From NCBI GenBank assembly GCA_963966185.1, contig CAWZYM010000034.1, positions 1-64,000 of the forward strand: a stretch of DNA of 64,000 bases, read 5' to 3'. The notes under the pieces were generated by a model that was given only the letters and a program-made list of their open reading frames with translations, was not told the origin of the DNA and did not search any database. Positions 1 through 10,500 of the stretch are shown piece after piece. A program made the translations under genes and the position numbers. The stretch comes from Rhabditoides inermis. Taxonomy: Eukaryota > Nematoda > Chromadorea > Rhabditida > Rhabditidae. Each line of letters starts with the position of its first letter. Within the stretch, counting starts at the first letter, position 1.

Positions 1-600
1 GCTCCACATCCTCAATAAACGTATCCTCATATTGATAAAAATTATGTACTATTTGAACAGATAGAGAACAGTAGATTAAAGAGAAATGAAAGTTTAATCA
101 ACAGCAATGTGATACATACTGTTAATCAATGATTAATAGCAGTGAAACAGCATACCAAATGAAAAACAAAATTTAACCGATATTTTTATGGTAATATTCA
201 CAATCATTTGAAGATAGTCAGTATCACTCGATGATGTGCAGGTTATTTTCAAAAATACGCAGCTAATTTTTTTGAATTTCAATTTTCTATCTACATTTTG
301 TAATTTGTACAACGTGTACAAATTAAGTTGATTTGTTTAAAATATTTAACTTGTTTTGTTCTTCTTTTTTCGGATTATGTTTGTGTTTTCATTATTTTTT
401 TCTTTTTTATCAAGATTTTTTTTTGTTATTCAGTTTTTTTTATCTTTTAATAAAAAAATTCTTGTTTTTTTAAAAAAAAAATATCTCGTTTTTTTCATAA
501 AAAAGTTTTCTGTAATGAGGACGAGTACAGGACGAGAGCAGATAGTTTATCTCCGGCCGTTGAAATCTCTCCGTTTCAATTTTTCGAATCACAAACACAC
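1..600. other. AT-rich spacer, no gene seen
   Basis: AT-rich sequence with T-runs around 360-490. Only short open frames without splice-linked partners are present, and I see no conserved protein, RNA gene or mobile-element signature. Confidence 0.5.
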
Positions 601-629
601 ACACCACGCATAAACGAACACCACACGCA

Positions 630-1048
630 CACCACACGCACACCACACACACCACACACACCACACACACCACACACCACACACCACACACCACACACCA
701 CACACCACACACCACACACCACACACCACACACCACACACCACACACCACACACCACACACCACACACCACACACCACACACCACACACCACACACCACA
801 CACACACACCACACACCACACACCACACACCACACACCACACACCACACACCACACACCACACACCACACACCACACACCACACACCACACACCACACAC
901 CACACACCACACACCACACACCACACACCACACACCACACACCACACACCACACACCACACACCACACACCACACACCACACACCACACACCACACACCA
1001 CACACCACACACCACACACCACACACCACACACCACACACCACACACC
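630..1048. repeat. CACACCA heptamer satellite
   Basis: A nearly perfect tandem array of the 7-base unit CACACCA runs from about 670 to 1048. A degenerate CA-rich leader lies at 600-670, and one CACACA slip sits near 800. All three minus-strand frames stay open across it only because the unit lacks stop codons; these are not genes. The unit differs from the TTAGGC/TTAGGG telomere repeats, so I call it an interstitial microsatellite. Confidence 0.9.
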
Positions 1049-1149
1049 TGGCACAAAATGAAAAAAAAACCACCCGAATTACGCACATTTTTCCTCACTC
1101 TCGTTGACCAGTTCACATCAAACGCTGACCCATACATAGCGATACTGTA

Positions 1150-1752
1150 GAAAGGTTTTTGCTAATTGGTCCTGGAACAATATCTCTGTTTCCTGTTTTC
1201 AAGAATATAGTAGGTCCCCCGTTTTGGCGGTAGGCCAGTTGCGAAACGTCATTTTTTTTATTATGCACGACCGCATACTTGATGCGTCGAACTACTCTCT
1301 CGCGTTTCCATCGCCTCCTCCCCACAGGCAATTTATGGGCACCGAGATGAGAGTTTGTAGGAAGTGATAGAACTAACTTTTCAGAATGATGTTTTCATGA
1401 AAGCAAACCATCACTATCAATCATGTTTTGTTCCGAGCATCTCGAATATACCACATTTCGCAGAGCTCCGATGAAATTCACTACTTATGGCTAGAGTCCT
1501 GGTTCCAGCTGTCTAACATATCTGGAATACAAGAGATTCACGCCCACGCTCTCTCTCACTACCCACGCTCGCTTGTAGCGTCACATGAGTACCGTATTGC
1601 GTCACATGAGTACCGTATTCTCAAAACCGGAGTGGCTACTGTGGCTTTCTCGCTATCCACGCTCACTTGTAGCATGTCTGGGCCCTCCATACCCACTCTC
1701 TCTCTCTCTCTCTCGCTATCCACGCTCGCTTGTAGCATGTTTGGGCCCTCCA

Positions 1753-1792
<40 letters not shown>

Positions 1793-1974
1793 TGGCTACA
1801 GTCCTGGTTCCAGCTGTCTAACATATCTGGCACCCTGTCTGGCGCTGTCCTTACCCACGCTATCTCTCAACTACCCACGCTCGTTTGCAGCATGTCTAGG
1901 CTCTCCATACATACCCACACACTCTCTCTCGCTATCCACGCTCACTTGTACTTGTAGCATGTCTGGGCCCTCCA

Positions 1975-2030
<56 letters not shown>

Positions 2031-2570
2031 CGCTCGCTCGCCGAAAGGTTTTTGCTAATTGGTCCTGGAACAATATCTCTGTTTCCTGTTTTCAAGAATA
2101 TAGTGGGTCCCCCGTTTTGGCGGTAGGCCAGTTGCGAAATGTCATTTTTTTATTATGCACAACCGCATACTTGATGCGTCGAACTACTCTCTCGCGTTTC
2201 CATCGCCTCCTCCCCACAGGCAATTTATGGGCACCGAGATGAGAGTTTGTAGGTAGTGATAGAACTAACTTTTCAGAATGATGTTTTCATGAAAGCAAAC
2301 CATCACTATCAATCATGTTTTGTTCCGAGCATCTCGAATATACCACATTTCGCAGGGCTCCGATGAAATTCACTACTTATGGCTAGAGTCCTGGTTCCAG
2401 CTGTCTAACATATCTGAATACAAGAGATTCACGCCCACGCTCTCTCTCACTACCCACGCTCGCTTGTAGGGTCCGTTTGCGTCACATGAGTACCGTATTC
2501 TCAAAACCGGAGTGGCTACTGTGGCTTTCTCGCTATCCACGCTCACTTGTAGCATGTCTGGGCCCTCCAT

Positions 2571-2621
<51 letters not shown>

Positions 2622-2666
2622 CGCTATCCACGCTCGCTTGTAGGATGTTTGGGCCCTCCATACCCA

Positions 2667-2708
<42 letters not shown>

Positions 2709-2892
2709 TGGCTACAGTCCTGGTTCCAGCTGTCTAACATATCTGGCACCCTGTCTGGCGCTGTCCTTACCCACGCTATCTCTCAACTACCCACGCTCGT
2801 TTGCAGCATGTCTAGGCTCTCCATACATACCCACACTCTCTCTCTCTCGCTATCCACGCTCACTTGTATTTGTAGCATGTCTGGGACCTCCA

Positions 2893-2976
<84 letters not shown>

Positions 2977-3044
2977 CGCTCGCTCGCTCGCTCGCTCGCT
3001 CGCTATCCACGCTCGCTTGTAGCATGTTTGGGCCCTCCATACCC

Positions 3045-3129
<85 letters not shown>

Positions 3130-3130
3130 T
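1150..3130. repeat. Tandem duplication of an about 0.9 kb unit with (CT)n blocks
   Basis: The segment starting near 1154 (AAAGGTTTTTGCTAATTGG) recurs near 2045, an offset of about 891 bases, and the copies stay collinear until about 2960. Sub-repeats within each unit combine ATCCACGCTCGCTTGTAG, a GGGCCCTCCATACCC block and (CT)n tracts of 20-100 bases. Copies differ by a few substitutions and by CT-tract length. Long Ser/Leu open frames here are translations of CT repeats and are not coding. No gene is recognised. Confidence 0.85.
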
Positions 3131-4130
3131 CGCTTGTAGCGATACTGAATTCGTTCAAAATGGTCCGCATTGAAAAAAAAGTATTACGCCATTTCTCTCG
3201 ACTGCACGTAAAAAATACAAATGCCTATAAGACCAAAGCTGTTTTCTCAAAACAACCAAGACTTTCGCAAATGGACGCGCAAATGAGAGAGAACATAGAG
3301 TGATGATAGCAAAATTCATCGGATCCCTATGAAGTGTGGTATACTTGAGATGCTCAGAACAAAAGATAAGTGATAATTATGGTTTGGTTTCATGAAAACT
3401 TCAGGATTGTGTTAGTATTTGTAAACGTTTTATGCATGGGCTTTTGTTGAATTGGGTCAAGACAAACTGACTCTCTTTACGCAAATACTTTTAAAAAGAT
3501 AAGTGTGTTTTGATGAGGCTAACCAGTCGTAGTATGTTATTATCTTATTCTAATCAGTTACGAATCTCGTTGGCACGAAAATCTTCTCAAACGTTTCATG
3601 TGTAAGCATAAAGAAATGCAACTTATGTCGACAAATTCAAACAGTGGTTTGATATGCGATTCTGATCTGATTTAAAAAAAATATCCTATCAAAAATGTTC
3701 TACTAACAGTGAATCGCATCTGTGATCATACATACAGGCCTCAGCGCGCAACAAACATGGTCGGAATTCGAATTCTGAGAATGTTCTACATGTCACACTT
3801 TCGACAGTCGAAGTTTACAGGTTAACAGTTTTTGTAATTGAAGGTTGTGTTATTCATACATTCCCAAAATGTTGAATATGATGAAAAATAAACTATCTTC
3901 AAATTTTCAAAAAAACAAACACAACAAACAAAATAACAACAAAAAGACAACAACGTTTATACCGCACTGTCAAAAATGTTTAGTTTTAGCCAGAACTAAA
4001 AACCATCACATCACTCCATTCTCCCCACCAACTCCTAGGTGGTACTATTCGTAAGTTGTACGGAATTGGAACCGAAAATAACGTAATATAATCCTGTATC
4101 TTTAAGAGACGCTTCTTGACAGCCCGGTGC
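3130..4130. other. Spacer, no gene seen
   Basis: Single-copy AT-rich sequence between the satellite block and the tRNA-like cassette. There is no open frame with a recognisable product, no splice-linked exons and no RNA gene that I can identify. Confidence 0.45.
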
Positions 4131-4412
4131 GCGGTCACTCATTTGAGTGACGGCAGATGCACGCGACGCACACGCAACGCACCTTCAATGTTAAAGAAAA
4201 ATAAACTCATACTCATTGTCGATTTCTAAGAGCATGCAAGGTGGTCTCATAGCGTAGTGGCTAGTGAGCGCGGCCAGGAATCTGTTCTTTGCAGGTTCGA
4301 TTCCTTTCGCTGCCACAAGTTTTGCAGAATTGCTTGAGCCAACCGCGACGCGGAACTGTTGCGTTGCGTGCGCCTGGGTTCACCGGTCAGTGAACAAATG
4401 AGTGACACTACG
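4130..4412 (+). mobile_element. tRNA-derived SINE-like cassette with inverted flanks
   Basis: A tRNA-like body lies at about 4240-4314. It has a perfect A box (TAGCGTAGTGG, 4250-4260) and a perfect B box (GGTTCGATTCC, 4294-4304). The acceptor arms pair in 6 of 7 positions, partly by wobble, but the anticodon arm is degenerate, so it is not a working tRNA. Flanking it, TCACTCATTTG-type and ACGCAACGCA-type sequences at about 4134-4182 recur in inverted orientation at about 4350-4412. An A-rich tail follows after 4440. The element lies just beyond the 3' end of the Helitron ORF, so it could be an independent SINE or part of the Helitron end. Confidence 0.6.
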
Positions 4413-4524
4413 GCCGGCCGTGTCTTACAACCCCCCCCCCTGCCCGACAAAAACAAAAAAATACAAAACATTTATTCATCATTTAACGGTCTCAAAAAAC
4501 GAATAAAATCTTTTTTCTTAAACC

Positions 4525-7500
4525 TCACATATATTCAACCATTTTATCAAAAACGACATTTCTAATGACATACTTATCTTCAATTTTAACAGTGTTGTTG
4601 GTGGATATTCTAATGGAATCGCGGGATGGAACTCTAGAAAGTGCTGTATAACATTGTCCATGACTGAATACTGGTGTTCTTAAAATTAATCCAACTTTTT
4701 GGAATGTTTGCCCTTGAGATTTATTTATTGTGATAGAAAAAGCCAATCTTATTGGATATTGTCGCCGTTTGAAAGCAATTGATAAATTTTCGTTTGTATA
4801 TTCAAGATTCACCCTCGGTAAAAAAAAGATACCTGCTATTGGTTTAGTTAGGTTTTCAACTTCTATACAGTGCTTATAAATATTTAATATTTTCAATCGT
4901 GTTCCATTGCACATTCCCATTTCAACATTCAAATTACGCAACAATATTGCTATGGCTCCAATTTTCAAGTTCAGAACGTATGGAGGAAAATTGGATGGCG
5001 TCATATTTTTAGTATAGTCTAAGTTAACTGTATTTAAAACATCACTCCGGTCAATGGTTGCTATAGGAGAATCTATTGCATATAAAGTTTTAGTTTCGCC
5101 AGGTAACTTTTCTAAAATGAGTTCATTTAATTCTAAAGAATCTTTGTTTGTGACAGTTAAAATAGCTCTTGTTGATAAAGCATGATCATTCTGGAATGCT
5201 GATTCGTCAAAAACCCATTCAATAACATCGGTTTCTTTGTTCATCATGATTTCCTCAGGAACATGTATAAATGCTGATTCTACTTGAATGCGTTTAGAAC
5301 CCACTTTAAAAATCCATTCCGCAAACTCTTGTTCTGTTTTTTGTACTCGCATATTTGTTTTTAACCTTAAAAGTGTGAAGTGTTTCCATAATTCACTCAT
5401 TACATGCGTCGAATTAACAATTTCATCATCCGATCCTTTAATTATGACAGGTAACAATTGCTTGAAATCTCCACCCATAATTAAAAGTTTTCCTCCAAAA
5501 AGAACATTATTATTCATTAATCTTTTTAAAAATTTATCAATTATTTCTAAAACAATTCGGCTTTGCATAGGGGCTTCATCCCAAATGATGCAATCAGCAA
5601 GAAACAGGCGTTGCGCTTTCTCCGAATGATTTTCTAAAACACTTTCTGACTGAGCATTTGCATCAAGGGGTATTCCAAAAGCAGAATGTACTGTAGTTCC
5701 ACTTTCAAGTAATGTAGCAGCAATTCCTGTGGACGCAGTAACAATGACGTTTTTATAATGTGTTTTACAATATTCAATTATCAAGTTGTACAAATATGTT
5801 TTACCACATCCGCCACTACCTTGTAAAAAAACTGCTTTTTCTTTATTTGAATCATCATTATTTATCAATTCACAAATATGATCGAAAGCTATTTTTTGAT
5901 CCACGTTTAGTGTACCAATTTTATCTGTTAGTTTGTTAATACTTTGATCACTAATTGGATAGGAGTCTTCATTTTCTTCATTAAAATCATTAAACATGAA
6001 CTGCGTTGAGTATTCATTAAGATAATTTTTTAGTTGGTCGAAAATATTATCAAGTCCGTGATTTTTCAATGAACTATTACATTTCTTAAGCATTGATTGA
6101 ATGTGATTTAACGCGTCATACTCTAACTTTCTGTTTGATCCACCGTGCTTATTTTTCGCGATCATGAATTTTTTATATTTGTCCCACAGAGCGATTGGAT
6201 CAGGTGGATTGCAATTTTCCAAAATCACACTAAAAAGCCATCTGATTTTCTTATAACTACTGAATTGGGATGCTTCTTGAAGACACTTGTCCCATTCATT
6301 GTCATCATTAATAATTCCCATAATTCTTGCCGCTTCCATGAAGTGCGTATAGGTTGTCCCGTTAACTGTTCTTAGTTCTAAATATGAACGTGGACAAGTT
6401 ACATGTAATATAATAGCTCTCAGAGCATATAGTTCTTGATTATTAGGTGAAACTGGATATACAACCACAATAGTTTTTCTAGAAAAGTTTGTTCTTTTAA
6501 CGTATACTTGCTTCAATTTATTATATGTGTAGAATTTAGGAACCTCATCAAAACGTAGAGTTTTTGCGAAAGCGTCATCGCTGTTCATTAGTTTGAAAGT
6601 GGCTAGCAATTTACTTTTGGATTCTTTTTCAATAGCATCTTCTTCAAATCCAGGTTTGAATATTACACTTTCGTCATTTTCTAGATGAACTGAGAGATGT
6701 TCTACAGTGTGAGAACTATATTGCATTCTAAATCCGAGAAGTCTGTATGCAGCTTCCGTGGAAGTCAAATATCGACATAGTATATATTGTTTTCGTTCGT
6801 CATATTCAAATAATTCATTTCCATTTTTATCTTTTACAATGTAGTCGGCATAAGCTTTACGTACATCTGTATCGATTCCCACTATGATGTGATCGAGGCC
6901 CTTGTAAATATATTTAAACAAATATACAAACGTTAGAAATCCGGTGCACACTTCTACATTTATGTGACAATTAAATAGGGATAGCAGCGTCATATTATAA
7001 GGGACGACATGTCTGTTGTCAGCAATTCTCTTTTTTTTACCATATCCAAACGTTACGGTGTTTTTGTTATTTCTTCGTCGTAGTTGAGCACCACTATCAG
7101 TTATGAGTGTCATCTCATTAAAGGGAAAAGGATAATTTTTCTCACAACGTGTTTTATGCTCGTGTTGTTTTCGACATGCTAAATGTTTAAAATTTTCATG
7201 TTCACAAGGACCATGAATCATGAGACGACTAACCAAATCATGTTGATATTTTTTCATTTCGTACTCGGGATCGATAATTGACGGTAAATGAGGAATCTCA
7301 GCAGACACAAATTTCTCTATTTGTTTGATGGTAGATATTTTCTCCTTTAACATAAGAAGGCAATGTGCGTGAGGCATGCCTCTTTTTTGAAATTCAACAG
7401 AGATTATCATACCTGTTACTTCACCAAACAGTGTTCCTTTCATTATAAAATTTCTAAATTCCACCAGATAAGAATAAAACACTCTAACAGTTAAATATGA

Positions 7501-10500
7501 ATTGTTGAACCATTCTTCTTTAACTCCACCTTTGAAACACAACAAGTTATCTTTTAACTCTACCCAATTTGGATTTCCAGTTATTGTAATGAATAGATCC
7601 GGTAGTCCAATGCAGTTTGACATAGCAAGACCATTTCTTATTTTTTGCAAACACCAACTTCTTGATCCTACGTAACTCTCTGGGAGCATTATTATTTTAC
7701 CTATTCGAATGTTTTCTTTTGACAGCCTATCATCTAAGTATTTATACAAATCGCTTTTTCTTGCTTTCCAGTGTTTGAAATTTAATTCAAGTGCAGAAAA
7801 CCGACCTTGTTCTACTTGCAAATAATTCTGAATTACGAATTGGCTTGTTAACTCGCCATAACCGTGAAATAAATGATATTGGCCTTCATTTCTGAAAGCA
7901 GCGCAGTAGTTCATAAACTTAGCTCGACTAATATTGGAATGTTTTTGTTCATTTTTATCATCTTCATTTTCCGTTTCGATATCATCGTCTTTGTATTGGT
8001 CGTTTGAGTTTAGCTTACGTTTCTTGTTAACTTTTTTTTGTTTGGCATGACAATCCGTATAAAATGATTTTCCGTCCGGAAACAATAACGCATAACTCAA
8101 CGGAATTAAGTGAATACTGAAAGGAACAACCGCATTATCTCCATTCGGAACTCTCGAATATATTCGTAAACCACGTACCATAGTATCTGAAGGAGGCACT
8201 CTTCCATCATCAGAAACATAAATACAAGCAGTCATATTTTCTACTGCAGGCACATTTAACGTTCCACGATGTTGTTGCGGTGCTATTTTCTGAGCAATTC
8301 TTTTGTTATCTTTGAAACACATGACAACGCATTTCAATTCGTCCTGCTCTCCGGACAGTACTTTTTTTTCTTCGTTTTCTATCACTTCTTTCATTAGCAT
8401 GTAACCTTTAGCAGCATAGTGATGTAACTTTATGTACTGAAATAGTTTTTCTATCTCTAACAGAATTTCATCACTCAGATTCATGTTGTACTCTGAATTT
8501 TTATCTTTCAAGTATTTTGTATATTTGTTATCATTAGAAATATATGCAAGCGCAAAAGGAGCCTCCCGATTGTTATCAATAGGTTGGAGATGACATATTT
8601 TTGTTGTTATCTCACCTTGAATAATGAACTGTCTAGGGCCTTTCGAGTTTATATCTGTACGTTTTTTGAAATTAGGTGAAGTGAAAGAGAGTAATGTATT
8701 TATAGTCCTCAGTTTGAGAAACATATCTTTATTTTTAGATTGACCCATAAAATCTCTGACTTTTTCCATGAACGGATTACAACGAGTACTGTAAGTAGGT
8801 ATATTTTTTCCTTCGCCACAACAAACAGTCATTGGTTCTTTTTTGAATAAGAGTGCTGAGCAATACACACATTTTCGTTCCCCAAAAATCCCTATAGATA
8901 TTTTAGAAAAGCTTATTTGCATACCAAGTCGTTTAAAATATAATAACATTTGTGTTTCGACAGCATTTGAACGTCTGTATTCAAACTTATAATTATTATT
9001 CATTGTATTGGGACTTAAATCGTTTTTGGGTAATGGTACGTCTAACAACAATTTCAATGTGTTAATACAATTTTCATACGACAAAATGGTGTTAAGACAC
9101 TGCTTGTTTGGGATGCAACGAACTACTGTAGACGAATCACCTGTGATAGAGTGAATTAATTTTTGTACCATTCGTCGAAATTCTAGCCTTATAGTGACAT
9201 GAATCAAGAATCGACATGAAACAGCTTGCTTGTGTTTAATCAAAACGATTAAAAACCATGATAACATATTGTCTTCCTTCAGTTCGTAAATAGGTAATAT
9301 GTATTGAAAGTTCTGAAGTTTAAATATGGGTTCATTTGTGTAATGAATTGAAACAGGTGGAAGTACTGTGTAACTTTTATTTCGCTTTTCTGAAGAGGAA
9401 AATATCACTTCAGACTCCGCATGAAATTTAGCCGGTTCACCAGTTAAGTTATCGCAATATTCTTTCGAAAAAAACAATTTCTGAGTAGGTAATTCCGTAA
9501 CCCTTAATTTTTTCGAATATGAGTGCTCTGTAACAAAGTGTGGCTTGTTTGACTTAGTTACAAAAACTTGCCATATTATATCAGACGTGAATTTATATGT
9601 GTGTAAAAAATTGAACACTCCTGAAATGCTTCTTAACTCTTCGAGTGCAGTGGTATAGTATCTGAGTTGTGTATTATTTTTCCATAAACTTATTTCTTCA
9701 AAGTATTCACAAACTGCTGGTGAATCGTTAGGTGACGTGATAATCAAATCGAGTTGTTGTGTGTCATTTTCTCGGATTTCCAAAATCTCAAAGTGACTGT
9801 AATGAAGAGAATATATTGGAATAACAACAGGTGAATTATGTTTCGAGAGAAATCTTAAATACTCTGCTATCTTCGTCATATTCATGATATGGCATAATTT
9901 CACTGGTGTGTTTATAAGTGAAGCGAAAAACATGAGTAACTTGTTATACGTGGATATCATGTTTTTTGTTTTTATTGACGTCAAATGGAATGAGGCTTCT
10001 GAATCTTTTAAGCTTGATATGAAATTGGGTTTGTTTTTTACAACTATAGAAGATTTAATGTCTTTTTCTGAAATCATTGATAAAATTTTGTATCTATGAA
10101 TTTCAGGATCATATTCGTAATTGACTATTTTCTCGTTTAAAACATATGTTTTACAAAAAATCTCAAAAAATCTAAGAATATACACACCGCAATTATAATT
10201 GTCAGTTTGTTTTCTTATTGTGTTCTCGAGAATTTGAGAAATGCGAATTTCACTGTTTTTACTGTTAGGCACTATTCTTTCATCTTTTTTTTTACTTTCA
10301 GTTATATCACTCCATAAATGTGAAATATAATGTGATTCCGAGTGATGATATTTGCGCTGATACGGATCGTAGAACACAATCTCTTTATTTGCAGAATCAA
10401 AAGCTGAAAATAACCAATGATTATTTTTATTAATCATTAATATATAAAAACGAAAACCTGGTTGGAAAAACACATTTTTATCTGGTGCCAATGTCGCTAG

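Noticed and set aside
470..1137. Three long minus-strand open frames of Val-Trp-Cys-Gly repeats
   Set aside because: They translate the CACACCA satellite in all three frames, which happens whenever a stop-free unit of length not divisible by three is repeated.
4250..4314. Functional tRNA gene
   Set aside because: The A and B boxes are perfect, but the anticodon arm does not fold and the acceptor has a mismatch plus several wobble pairs.
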